Assembly (NCBI RefSeq): GCF_026625805.1
Contig: NZ_CP113064.1
Location: 930,001 to 994,000 of the forward strand
Direction: 5' to 3'
DNA: 64,000 bases
From: Brevundimonas sp. SL130
Lineage (GTDB): Bacteria > Pseudomonadota > Alphaproteobacteria > Caulobacterales > Caulobacteraceae
Notes under the pieces: model-generated
The model's input: the letters and a program-made list of their open reading frames with translations, nothing else
The model's database searches: none
What the model was told of the DNA's origin: nothing
Program-made: the position numbers and the translations under genes
Shown: positions 49,488 through 57,645 of the stretch, one piece after another
How the letters are laid out: every line of letters begins with the position of its first letter
Numbering within the stretch: position 1 is the stretch's first letter

Positions 49488-49499
49488 ACTGTGACACAA
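49488..49499. promoter_or_regulatory. Candidate arm-type site near attR
   Basis: actgtgacacaa, identical to 39130-39141; a second gtgacac is at 49477-49483. It lies 61 bp inside the right att core, mirroring the left end, as expected for integrase or excisionase arm sites. Confidence 0.55.
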
Positions 49500-49560
49500 G
49501 CGCCCGCTTAAGGCCCACAGAAGCCTGGAAATGCTGGATCTGAGGGGCTCCTAGAGGCTC

Positions 49561-49577
49561 TCCCTCCGGGCCTACCA
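49561..49577 (+). repeat. attR core
   Basis: tccctccgggcctacca, exact copy of the tRNA end. Its cta (49572-49574) is also the stop codon (TAG) of the minus-strand transpeptidase gene. Confidence 0.88.
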
Positions 49578-50261
49578 CTCCTTGTCGGGACCACTTGAAA
49601 CTGGCTCAGCGCCAAGATTTATCGACCCATCAACCTGGGCGGTCTGCCGGTCGCGCGATGCGGCCCTGTGGAAGAACTGGTCGTCCAGGGAGCGGAGCTC
49701 CGGAAGGACGTAGACCAAGCCGGGGGCGTCCTTGAACAGGGGCAGGATGACTGCCGAATAGAAGGCGGCGGGCACGTTGATGCAGCCATAGGATATCCGG
49801 TTGTCCGACGTCATCGGACTGTCGAGCCGCGCCTGCCGGTGTTCGGAAATCACAGCGGTGGCGACCGGGTGCAGCGAGATCGCCGCATCATAGTCGACCC
49901 AGAGGACGGTCCTGCCGGCAAAATTCTCACCCAGTTGCCCGGTGAAGCGGCCCGCTGGCGTGATCCGCTCCTCCGGACCGATACTGGCCAGGGCCCGGTC
50001 GCCGATGCCTGCGGGGGAATCATCGCCTTGCGCGAGACCGAGCAGGACCGGGGTCGACGCCAGCATCACCCCCGCCGGGTCAAAGGCCTGGGCCTGGGCG
50101 CCAACCTTGTCGACGATCACGAAGGGCCGGCCCTGGTTGTCCCCGGTCGCCAGTACCCAGTTTCGAAGCGCCTCGACCCCTGAGGGCGTCTCGGGGGCGG
50201 CGGTTTGCACAGGCTTTTCGCCCTCGGCGGCGGCCGATCCGCCGAAGCCGAAGGCCGCCAT
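49572..50261 (-). CDS. L,D-transpeptidase (YkuD-like) with uncertain start
   Basis: About 229 residues from the ATG at 50261. The catalytic motif is I-S-L-H-P-V-A then S-D-N-R-I-S-Y-G-C-I-N-V with the active cysteine, as in L,D-transpeptidases that cross-link peptidoglycan or attach proteins to it in the periplasm. The frame stays open 175 bp further upstream and encodes R-R-R-T-G-R-L-F-L-S-L-G-F-A-A-S before M-A-A-F-G-F-G, which together make a good signal peptide. No ATG, GTG or TTG exists there, so the true start may be non-standard. The TAG stop lies in the attR repeat. The upstream part overlaps the end of tpsA. Confidence 0.78.
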   Translation of the reverse strand: MAAFGFGGSAAAEGEKPVQTAAPETPSGVEALRNWVLATGDNQGRPFVIVDKVGAQAQAFDPAGVMLASTPVLLGLAQGDDSPAGIGDRALASIGPEERITPAGRFTGQLGENFAGRTVLWVDYDAAISLHPVATAVISEHRQARLDSPMTSDNRISYGCINVPAAFYSAVILPLFKDAPGLVYVLPELRSLDDQFFHRAASRDRQTAQVDGSINLGAEPVSSGPDKEW

Positions 50262-50365
50262 ACTGGCCGCGAACCCCAGGCTGAGGAACAGCCTGCCTGT
50301 CCGGCGCCGTCCCGGGACCGCCGCCGGCCGCCAGGAGGGGGCTGCTGTGGCGAACGAGGTCGTGA

Positions 50366-52870
50366 TCAGTTCCGATCCTGCTTGGGCGGACGGACTGGCG
50401 CGGGAACGACCGGCGTCGGCGGTTCAAAATAGGGCGTGGTCGTATCCGGAGGAGTCTCCGCCTCTGGCGGCGGGACATCCTGATTGGACGGCGGACTCTC
50501 GGGCGGCGGCGGCGGGGGCGCCGGAGTGTCGGGGGGCGGGAGTGGGAAATCCGGAGGCGGGAAGCCGGTGATGACGAAGGGCGGGGCCTCGACGGGGGGC
50601 GGGGACGGTGACGGGGGGAACGGCGTGACGAAGGGCGGCGTGACCACGGGCGGGACCACGACGGGCGGAATCTCGATGGGCGGGACCACGACCGGCGGAA
50701 CCACGACGGGCGGAACAACCACGGGAGGTTCGACCGGAGGCGTCACGACGACCGGGGGCGTGACCACGGGAGGAACCACGACCGGAGGGACGACGACGGG
50801 CGGAACGACCACGGGGGGGGTGACGACGGGCGCCGGGGTGATGGTGCTACGCGTCCGGAAGCCGGCGAAGCAGCAGGAACCGGCCAGGGCGTACTGGGCG
50901 GCGTTAGCTCCCGACAGACTGTAGCCGCTGTAGGCAATGCCGACGTCCGTCCCAGCCTCTGCGCTATCGAACGAGGCCGTGGCGTCCGGACCCGCGACGA
51001 GAGTGACGCCGGCGGGCGTCCCGGAAACCGCCGTGGTGCGGAACCCGGTCAGGGTTGTGGCGGTCGTTCCATCCGCCGGACGGCCGCCCTCGGGGAACAG
51101 CAGCATTTGCTGGGTCAGGGCCGCGCCTTCGGTGAGGACGAAATGGATTCCGAAGTCGGTCGGCGCGTCGTAGGACACCGGATTGTAGTTGATGGTCACT
51201 GGCGCGACGGTGACGGTCGTGGGCGGCGCCAGGGCCCCATAGATGATCGTGCCGCCGTCGACGCCGGGTCCGTTGGCGTTGAAGCCCGCGATCAGGGTCA
51301 GGCCGATCGGAAGCCCGAGGCTTTCGGCCGGAATGGCGGATCCTCGCGTCAGGGTCACGGCGGCGTCGATGTGGACGTCGTGGCCGGCGCACAGGGCGAT
51401 GTTGCCGTCCGTTGTGGTGATGGCGTGGAAAACCTGGATGTCCTCGCCAGCGCTCAGAAGCACGCTGCCACGCGTGGTGGTGATCGGCGCGTTCACAATC
51501 ACGTCCCGACCGCAGCAGGCCACAAGATTGCCGTTGGTCGCCGTGATGGGCGCGTTGATATTGATGTCGCGACTGGCGTTGAGCGTCAGGGTCGTCGCCG
51601 CACCGGACGCGGTCCAGGCGATTGCATCATTGACGTTGATGTCGCCATTGCCAGCCAGCGCCGCGCCGGCGCCGGTCAGGGTGCTGATCACCACATCGGT
51701 GGTCACAAGCTGGGCCGAGAGCGTCGCGCCGGAGATGTCGCCGCCGGCCCCGATGGTGAAGTCCTGGGGGTCGATGAGCCAAGTCCCGGTGGTCCCGCTT
51801 GCAGCCGCCGTCGTGATCCGCGCGCCGTCGGCGATCCTGACCGTGGCGGCCGAGGTTTCGATGAAGCCGCCGTCGCCGCCATCGGGCGCGCTGGCGTCGA
51901 GAGAACCGCCCGCAGTCACCGTGCCGCTGCTCATGTCCCCCAGCAGGAGAATGACGCCGTCACGATCGCCGATGGTCCGGGCCTGGATGGCTCCCGTGTT
52001 GTTCACGACCGTATTGAGAAGGGCGCCGGCGCCCTGAGCGGTCATGATGACGGATCCGCCGTCCGCCTGAAGGAGTCCGCCGTTGCGGACCAAGGCGCCG
52101 ACGGCGCCGGTGTCGACGGCGACCTTGAGCAGGCCGTCGCCCGCGAAGTCGAGGGTGATCGCCTCACCGGCAGCGAGGACGATGGAGCCCAGACGAGCCT
52201 GGACCACCCCATCATTGGCGACCTGCCCGCCCAGCAGGGCCACGTAGCCCCCACCGCTGGTGATCGCGCCCTCGTTGACCACTGATCCGCCCGTTCCGGA
52301 GAAGCTGTAGTTTCCAGCCATCAGGTCCGCGTCGCTGAGCGCCAGGGTGGAGGCGACCAGACCGCCGACATTCACCTGGGCGCTGCGCCCGAACAGGATG
52401 CCGTTGGGATTGACTAGGAAGACCTGACCGTTCGAGGTCAGCCCGCCCATGATCAGAGAAGGATCGGCGCCCAGCACCCGGTTCAGGGCCACAGAGGCGC
52501 TGTTCGGCTGGACGAAGACGACGTTGGCGTCGGCGCCGATCGAGAAGCTCTGCCAGTTGATCGCGACGTTCTGGCTGGACTGGTTGACCGTCAGAGTATT
52601 GCCGCCCGTGGACAGGGTCGCCTTACCCGCGGAAGTCACCCCCCCGACGGGCAGGGTCTGCGCGGTCGCGGCCGTCCCCACGGACAAGGCCGTGGCGAGC
52701 CCCAGGGCGGCCGGCGAGATCAGGCCCGTGAGAATGGTCGAGGCCGACAGGATCTTACGACGTCCTGATGGGCAGCACCACCCGTAGAGGCCTGAGAACA
52801 GGCCGTGGAGGCGAGTCATGGCGGAATCCTTGTGGGGGTGCGGCGCGGCGGTCCGGGCGAAAACGGTCAT
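50366..52870 (-). CDS. Two-partner secretion exoprotein (TpsA, FHA-like) with Pro/Val-rich C-terminus
   Basis: 834 residues. After an extended signal region (I-L-S-A-S-T-I-L-T-G, cleaved near A-T-A-Q) comes a TPS domain with N-Q-S-S-Q-N-V-A-I-N-W and N-P-N-G-I-L-F-G. Four 21-residue repeats follow (D-I-N-I-N-A-P-I-T, D-V-I-V-N-A-P-I-T, D-I-Q-V-F-H-A-I-T, D-V-H-I-D-A-A-V-T). A YDG-like unit (G-Y-S-L-S-G-A-N-A-A-Q-Y) and about 170 residues rich in P-P-V-V-V repeats close the protein. The first start overlaps the tpsB stop (TGATG); an inner ATG at 52819 has an AAGGA site. It is probably a secreted or surface adhesin. Confidence 0.85.
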   Translation of the reverse strand: MTVFARTAAPHPHKDSAMTRLHGLFSGLYGWCCPSGRRKILSASTILTGLISPAALGLATALSVGTAATAQTLPVGGVTSAGKATLSTGGNTLTVNQSSQNVAINWQSFSIGADANVVFVQPNSASVALNRVLGADPSLIMGGLTSNGQVFLVNPNGILFGRSAQVNVGGLVASTLALSDADLMAGNYSFSGTGGSVVNEGAITSGGGYVALLGGQVANDGVVQARLGSIVLAAGEAITLDFAGDGLLKVAVDTGAVGALVRNGGLLQADGGSVIMTAQGAGALLNTVVNNTGAIQARTIGDRDGVILLLGDMSSGTVTAGGSLDASAPDGGDGGFIETSAATVRIADGARITTAAASGTTGTWLIDPQDFTIGAGGDISGATLSAQLVTTDVVISTLTGAGAALAGNGDINVNDAIAWTASGAATTLTLNASRDININAPITATNGNLVACCGRDVIVNAPITTTRGSVLLSAGEDIQVFHAITTTDGNIALCAGHDVHIDAAVTLTRGSAIPAESLGLPIGLTLIAGFNANGPGVDGGTIIYGALAPPTTVTVAPVTINYNPVSYDAPTDFGIHFVLTEGAALTQQMLLFPEGGRPADGTTATTLTGFRTTAVSGTPAGVTLVAGPDATASFDSAEAGTDVGIAYSGYSLSGANAAQYALAGSCCFAGFRTRSTITPAPVVTPPVVVPPVVVPPVVVPPVVTPPVVVTPPVEPPVVVPPVVVPPVVVPPIEIPPVVVPPVVTPPFVTPFPPSPSPPPVEAPPFVITGFPPPDFPLPPPDTPAPPPPPPESPPSNQDVPPPEAETPPDTTTPYFEPPTPVVPAPVRPPKQDRN

Positions 52871-54540
52871 CAGAACAGCTGCACGATCTGGAAGGAGAAG
52901 CGGTCACGGCGGTCAGGACCGGAGCTGACCCTCTGATCGCCGTTTCGGCGGGCCCAGGTGGTCCTCACGATCAGGTTGGAAGGGCTTTGCCAGGCCAGGC
53001 CGAGGCCCGCACCGCTGCGACGTTCATGGTTGGAGCCCGTGAACCAAGGGCTCTGCGCCACTTTCACCTCGCCCCAGTCGATGAAGCCGAACGCCTGTAG
53101 ATGGCCCGGCAGGCCTGGCGTCCATGGATCGAGGGCGAGCCGGGTTTCGACGGTGGCGACATAGCCCTCGTCGCCATAGGCCTCGCCTTCAGGATAGGCC
53201 CTGACGGCATAGGCGCCGCCAAGCTCCATCTTTTCGGTGGTGTCCAGATTTCCGGTGGCGACCTGCCCCCGCAGCGCGCCGTACAACGACAGCGGCCCCA
53301 TGAGGGTCTGGGTCCGGGCCAGGCTGTATTGCAGCTTTCCGAATCCACCCTGGGTTCCGGCGGTCGCGGCGTCTGCGGCCCGCTCGAGCGGCGAACGGAT
53401 GTCCAGAGACCCGGCGGTCCCGATCAGCGACCAGGCCGTCGCCCCGCCACCCCCGAAGGCGTCCAGGGAGTCTCCGCGCAGGCCCAGCCCGACCGCGTCG
53501 ATCGTCTTGCGTGATGACTGGGAGACCAGGCCGATATCGTCTTTCAGGTTCTTGTGGTCGAAGCCGCCAAAGACGGAGACATTGGCCCGGCGTGATCGCA
53601 GGATCGGATAGCTGGCGAAGACGCCGAAGATGTCTGCGGAACCGCCGGCGTCCAGGGCGGAAAACTCCTCGCCGAGATTGTAGTCGACGTGGGTATAGGC
53701 CGCTCCGATGGTCGCCTCGCCGAGCGGGCGTTGATAGTTGGCGCGGCCATAGGCGAGACCCTCGCCTGATGTCAGAACTCTGAGGCTCGCGAGATCGCCG
53801 GCTCCGGTGGGGTTGTTGAGGTTGAGCGAGCCCCCGAACCGGTAACGGCCCGAATAGCGGTCGCCGACATTGTCAGCTTCCAGACTGCCAGAGAGCAGAG
53901 GCGCGTTGGCGATCTCGACGGTCAGGTCCGAGGCCCCGGGCTGGACGGCCGGTGACAGGGTGGAATTCACAACGACGCCCGGGAGATCAGACAGTAGCAG
54001 CAGCGCGCGCTCCAGCGGCCGGATGGCGATCACTTCTCCGGTTTTCAGTGCGGGACGATCCAGAATGGACGCGATGACCCTGTCGTTCAGTCGGGACTCA
54101 TTCTGCACCGCGATCCCGCCATACCGACCTTCGGTTACGGCGATGGTCACGACGCCGCCGTTGATCTCCTGCGCGGGCAGATAGGCCCGGGCGAGGAAAT
54201 AGCCCTTGTGGTTATAAAAGTCGGTGATCTCCGCCGCCCCATTGCGGAGTTCCGCCAGGGTCAGGTCGCTGCCGGGCGTGATCCCGGTCAGGGCGGCCAG
54301 GTCCTGCTCCGGGAACAGGGTGGCGCCGGCTACCCTTAGTCCTGTCACGTGCACCCGGGCTCCCTCTACGACGGGTTCGCGGACCTGGTCGGGCGTGACC
54401 AGGTCGATACCGCTGCGGGCTTCGGGCCGGACGACCGGCGGTATCTGTTGCAAGAGGCTCCCAGCGTTCGGAACCGATTGCTGTGCGTGCGCGGCTCCGG
54501 CCGCCCCAAGCAAGGCAGCCGTCAAAAGGCTCAGTTTCAT
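52870..54540 (-). CDS. Two-partner secretion outer-membrane transporter (TpsB, ShlB/FhaC family)
   Basis: 556 residues with a signal peptide (M-K-L-S-L-L-T-A-A-L-L-G, cleaved near A-H-A-Q). POTRA domains are visible (V-T-G-L-R-V-A-G-A-T-L-F-P and Y-N-H-K-G-Y-F-L-A-R-A-Y-L-P), and a 16-strand barrel ends F-Q-I-V-Q-L-F with a terminal aromatic. It secretes the TpsA protein encoded next. The motif A-L-D-P-W-T-P-G is in the late barrel region where the L6-loop VRGY-type element is expected. It is first in the operon tpsB-tpsA-transpeptidase. Confidence 0.93.
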   Translation of the reverse strand: MKLSLLTAALLGAAGAAHAQQSVPNAGSLLQQIPPVVRPEARSGIDLVTPDQVREPVVEGARVHVTGLRVAGATLFPEQDLAALTGITPGSDLTLAELRNGAAEITDFYNHKGYFLARAYLPAQEINGGVVTIAVTEGRYGGIAVQNESRLNDRVIASILDRPALKTGEVIAIRPLERALLLLSDLPGVVVNSTLSPAVQPGASDLTVEIANAPLLSGSLEADNVGDRYSGRYRFGGSLNLNNPTGAGDLASLRVLTSGEGLAYGRANYQRPLGEATIGAAYTHVDYNLGEEFSALDAGGSADIFGVFASYPILRSRRANVSVFGGFDHKNLKDDIGLVSQSSRKTIDAVGLGLRGDSLDAFGGGGATAWSLIGTAGSLDIRSPLERAADAATAGTQGGFGKLQYSLARTQTLMGPLSLYGALRGQVATGNLDTTEKMELGGAYAVRAYPEGEAYGDEGYVATVETRLALDPWTPGLPGHLQAFGFIDWGEVKVAQSPWFTGSNHERRSGAGLGLAWQSPSNLIVRTTWARRNGDQRVSSGPDRRDRFSFQIVQLF

Positions 54541-54820
54541 CGGGATCGTCTCGGTCGCCGCCGCAGGATTCAGGGCGTGCCGGTTCCTGAGCAGCAGGGA
54601 ATCACCACGCGCCAGTCAAGTTTTCAGAGCAAATCCGGTCTTCGACGCGCCACGTGAATGGAGTGCGCTTCACAGATGTCATTTAGCGTTCTAGCCAATG
54701 TTCTCTGAGCTTTGTGACCCTCCAGAAGTGCGTCTGCCTGCCAATAGTTCCCCGCGCGCGCCAAGTGCTGACAGCGTCTGGTCTGTGCGCCTGTTGGGCG
54801 CGCCGTTCCGCAGCCGCCCG
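54541..54820. other. Intergenic region upstream of tpsB
   Basis: 280 bp between the divergently placed tpsB start and the sbtA-like stop. A/T-richer around 54600-54715. No gene, hairpin or repeat is convincing; it presumably contains the tpsB promoter. Confidence 0.4.
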
Positions 54821-55795
54821 TCAGGCCGACAGCCAAACCGCGGCAGCGGTGTAGAGGGCGATGCCGAGCGTGAGGTTGAAGGGGAAGGTGATCGCCAGAG
54901 ACGCGGTGACAAAGACGCCGGCGTCGGCCTTGGGGGCTGCAAGCCTCATGGCTGCGGGCACGGCGATGTAGGACGCCGACCCGGCGAGAATCGTCAGCAG
55001 GGCGGCGTTGCCGGCCTCCAGCCCGGCGAGACGGGCCAGCCCCAGGGCGACGCCCGCCGAGATCAGGGGGAAGCCCAGGGCGAAGGCGATCACGCCTGGC
55101 GACAGCTTTCGCCCGCCCTCCATCAGCCGGCGGGCGGCGGTCAGACCGATGTCGAGCAGGAAGAAGGCCAGGGCGCCCTGGAACAGCGGCCCGACAAACA
55201 GGTCCAGCCGGGCCATGCCGGCCTCGCCGGAGATCAGCCCGATCAGAAAACTGCCGAGCAGCATCACGGACGCCGCGCCGACGAACACCTCCCTCAGGAT
55301 CGACCTTCGCCTTCCGGGCTCGCCATGGCCTGCGCCGTTCAGCAGAACAAGCGCCGTCAGGATGGCGGGGGTCTCCATTAGGGCGAGGACAGCCGCCATA
55401 TAGCCGCCCGATGGGATGCCGGCGGCGGCAAGATGCTGCTGGCCGGCGGCGAAGGTCACCACCGACACGGATCCGTAGGTCGCCGCCAGCGCGCACAGGG
55501 TCGGGCGATCAAGTCTCGGGACGCGCTTCAGGATAAGGAATGCGACCAGCGGCATAAGGGCGCTGAGTGCGACGCCCAGCGCAGCCGCCGCCAGGAAATC
55601 CCCATTGAAACCCGCAGCGCGCGCCTCCACCCCGCCTTTGAATCCGATGCACAGCATCAGGTAGAGCGACAGGCCCTTGGCGATCGGCTCGGGGATCGTG
55701 AGATCCGAACGGGCGAACGCAGCCGCCGCCCCGAGGAAAAAGAACAGAATGGCCGGCGAGGTAAGGAGCGCCAGGCTGGTGAAGAAATCGGGCAT
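54821..55795 (-). CDS. SbtA-like sodium-dependent bicarbonate permease family protein (DUF897)
   Basis: 324 residues with ten or so membrane helices. The pattern I-P-E-P-I-A-K-G-L-S-L-Y-L-M-L-C-I-G-F-K-G-G, the G-S-V-S-V-V-T-F-A-A-G loop and late A-G-S-A-S-Y-I-A-V-P-A-A-M-R resemble cyanobacterial SbtA, which imports bicarbonate with sodium. Proteobacterial members are not all proven to move bicarbonate. It is divergent from a LysR gene, with 70 bp between starts, and so is probably under its control. Confidence 0.82.
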   Translation of the reverse strand: MPDFFTSLALLTSPAILFFFLGAAAAFARSDLTIPEPIAKGLSLYLMLCIGFKGGVEARAAGFNGDFLAAAALGVALSALMPLVAFLILKRVPRLDRPTLCALAATYGSVSVVTFAAGQQHLAAAGIPSGGYMAAVLALMETPAILTALVLLNGAGHGEPGRRRSILREVFVGAASVMLLGSFLIGLISGEAGMARLDLFVGPLFQGALAFFLLDIGLTAARRLMEGGRKLSPGVIAFALGFPLISAGVALGLARLAGLEAGNAALLTILAGSASYIAVPAAMRLAAPKADAGVFVTASLAITFPFNLTLGIALYTAAAVWLSA

Positions 55796-55865
55796 GCGTC
55801 AACTGGTCCACTGAAGGTCCGCCCGAGTGGTCTCGACCGGGACGGCGATCCAGTTTATTGATCTT

Positions 55866-56774
55866 ATGCGAGCTATAAGGGACGCTAATGACATGGCCGG
55901 CCGGCTGGTCAATCTGGACATCGACCTGTTGCGCGCCTTTGTGACGGTCGTTGAGACCGGTAGCTTCACCCGCACGGCGGCCTTGCTCGGCCGGACCCAG
56001 CCGGCTGTCAGCCTGCAGATCCGCCGCCTGGAGGATCAACTTCGGTCGCCGCTGTTTGATCGGGGGGGGAAGGGCGTCGGCCTGACGACAGAGGGCGCGG
56101 GGCTTCTGCCGCAGGCCCGCCGGTTGTTGCGACTGAATGATGAGATCGTATCGACCCTGGGCGATGGAGATCTGGAGGGCGAGGTTCGGCTCGGCGCGCC
56201 CGAGGACATCGCGACCATGCACCTGCCCGGAATCCTTGGAGCGTTCGCGCGCAGCCATCCCCGCATCCGACTGTCTGTAATCTGCGACTACACCGCCAAC
56301 CTGCTCGACCAGATGTCGCGCGGCATGCTGGATCTGGCGCTGATAAAACGAGAGCCCGTCGGGCCGGATCTGGGCGTTCGGGTGTGGAGCGAGCCTCTTG
56401 TCTGGGTGGCGCTGGACCCGTCCATCATTGAGGCGTCGCCGCTGCCGCTGATCATCGCGCCCGCCCCGGACATCTATCGTAAACGCGCCTTGGGCGCGCT
56501 CACGGACGCCGACATCGGTTTCCGCGCGGCCTTCACTTCGCCCAGCCTCGCCGGTCAGATGGCGGCGCTGCGGGCCGGCCTCGGCGTCGGCGTGGTTCCC
56601 GCCGCCATGGCCCCCCGCGACCTTTCGGTGCTTGGGGAACCACTTCCAAGGTTGAGCGACAGCGAGATCGCGCTGGTCACCGCACGGGGCGCGGGCGGGC
56701 CCGCAGACCTCCTTGCGCAGGAAGTTCTGCGCGCACTCGAGCGAGGTCCATCGCTCCATGACGGGCTTCTATAG
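55866..56774 (+). CDS. LysR-family transcriptional regulator
   Basis: 302 residues from the ATG at 55866 (the next ATG, 55893, is equally possible). The N-terminal HTH is D-L-L-R-A-F-V-T-V-V-E-T-G-S-F-T-R-T with A-A-L-L-G-R-T-Q-P-A-V-S-L-Q-I-R-R-L-E. The effector domain follows with G-E-V-R-L-G-A-P-E-D. It is divergent from the SbtA-like permease gene, the classic layout for LysR control of a transporter in response to substrate; a CbbR/CmpR-like role in inorganic carbon is possible but not shown. Confidence 0.9.
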   Translation: MRAIRDANDMAGRLVNLDIDLLRAFVTVVETGSFTRTAALLGRTQPAVSLQIRRLEDQLRSPLFDRGGKGVGLTTEGAGLLPQARRLLRLNDEIVSTLGDGDLEGEVRLGAPEDIATMHLPGILGAFARSHPRIRLSVICDYTANLLDQMSRGMLDLALIKREPVGPDLGVRVWSEPLVWVALDPSIIEASPLPLIIAPAPDIYRKRALGALTDADIGFRAAFTSPSLAGQMAALRAGLGVGVVPAAMAPRDLSVLGEPLPRLSDSEIALVTARGAGGPADLLAQEVLRALERGPSLHDGLL

Positions 56775-56973
56775 ACCGCATCATCACTACGGATTGGTCG
56801 GGTCGCCTCGGCCGTCGCTGATCGTGATGCTGTTCGCCTTCTCCGGCGCGCGCCCGCCCCGTTCATCCAGAGCTTTTGCCCAGGTTTCAGCAGTCCCGCT
56901 CGGGGCGAGGCCGTTAACGCGTTGTGAATGCGGCGCCGGGCAGAGTTCTGCACAGCATGTGAACAGACTTGTT

Positions 56974-56988
56974 GTTCTGTGTATGTTC
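56974..56988 (+). promoter_or_regulatory. Candidate LexA (SOS) box upstream of mraZ
   Basis: GTTC-tgtgtat-GTTC fits the alphaproteobacterial LexA consensus GTTC-N7-GTTC exactly. It lies 181 bp before the mraZ start, inside the 394-bp gap 56775-57168 that also holds the MraZ repeats. With eight fixed bases, one or two chance hits are expected in a window this size, so the position is the main argument. Confidence 0.42.
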
Positions 56989-57048
56989 TTGTGCGTAGCC
57001 TGTGCCTAGGTCGATATACGTCAAGACATGGTTAAGTATCGTTACCCA

Positions 57049-57083
57049 TCCCATTGAGACCCATTTCATCCCATGCTATCCCA
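57049..57083. promoter_or_regulatory. MraZ operator: four 10-bp-spaced TGGGN repeats
   Basis: On the minus strand TGGGN-N5 recurs four times in register; on the plus strand the units are tccca 57049, accca 57059, tccca 57069 and tccca 57079. Two more NCCCA units (57044, 57085) are out of register. This is the known binding pattern by which MraZ represses its own operon. It lies 86 bp before mraZ. Confidence 0.88.
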
Positions 57084-57168
57084 TTCCCATGATTTGGGGC
57101 TGAGAGGCGGGCGCGTCGGGCGTTCGTCAGGCATCTAGGGGCGGGCCGAAGGGCTCGATGGACAGGGC

Positions 57169-57645
57169 GTGTTTCTCTCGACCTACGAGAAACAGTTGGA
57201 CGGCAAGCGCCGTCTCCTGATCCCCAACGATTTCCGCACGACCGAAAACGGCGCCGCCGGCGGCGTCTTCATCTTTCCCTCCATCGAGGCCGACTGTCTG
57301 GAAGCGGGCGGCGACCGCCTGTTCGCCGTCTATGCCGAGATGATCGAAGCCCTGCCGTTCGGTTCCGAAGAGCGTTCGGCGCTGGAATGGCAGGTGATGG
57401 GCGAGCAGGTGCGTCTGGCCTATGATTCCGGCGGCCGCATCACCCTGCCGGAAGGTCTGTGCGCCGAGGCGGGGCTGGAGGATACGGTCGTCATCGTCGG
57501 CCTGAACGACCGGTTCCAGATCTGGTCGCGCGAGAAATGGGCGGCCCGCCGCGCCGAGCAGCGCGCCCTGGCCAAGGCCGGCATGGCCCAGATCGGCGCC
57601 CTGAAACTGGCGGCCCAGATGAAGCTGGCGGGGGGCGGATCGTGA
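57169..57645 (+). CDS. mraZ: Transcriptional regulator MraZ
   Basis: 158 residues from GTG 57169. It has two AbrB-like units: [18 protein letters not shown] and [12 protein letters not shown]. MraZ binds the repeats just upstream and controls the division and cell-wall cluster. The nearby ATG at 57158 is out of frame, so GTG is the start. Its stop overlaps the rsmH start. Confidence 0.95.
   Translation: MFLSTYEKQLDGKRRLLIPNDFRTTENGAAGGVFIFPSIEADCLEAGGDRLFAVYAEMIEALPFGSEERSALEWQVMGEQVRLAYDSGGRITLPEGLCAEAGLEDTVVIVGLNDRFQIWSREKWAARRAEQRALAKAGMAQIGALKLAAQMKLAGGGS

Larger units (their letters stand above)
39052..49577. mobile_element. About 10.5-kb integrative element inserted at the CAU tRNA, bounded by 17-bp direct repeats
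   Basis: The 17-bp sequence tccctccgggcctacca occurs at the tRNA end (39052-39068) and again at 49561-49577. Between them lie a tyrosine integrase facing inward from the tRNA side, regulatory repeats, BRO antirepressors, two podophage-like virion genes, a HTH gene, two serine recombinases and an A/T-richer two-gene pair. No terminase, capsid, portal, tail-tube or replication gene is recognised. It therefore looks like a satellite-type or strongly reduced prophage element rather than a full phage. Confidence 0.88.

Noticed and set aside
50640..50840. Repetitive DNA that could be taken for a CRISPR array
   Set aside because: The repeats are short, unspaced and in frame, and encode the Pro/Val repeats of the TpsA protein.
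56959..57009. Tiny hydrophobic 16-codon frame after the LexA-like box, resembling SOS division inhibitors such as SidA
   Set aside because: It overlaps the box itself, has no ribosome site and is shorter than known inhibitors.
57032..57045. Possible CtrA box (TTAA then TTAC) before mraZ
   Set aside because: The half-sites are separated by 6 bases instead of the 7 required by the TTAA-N7-TTAA consensus.
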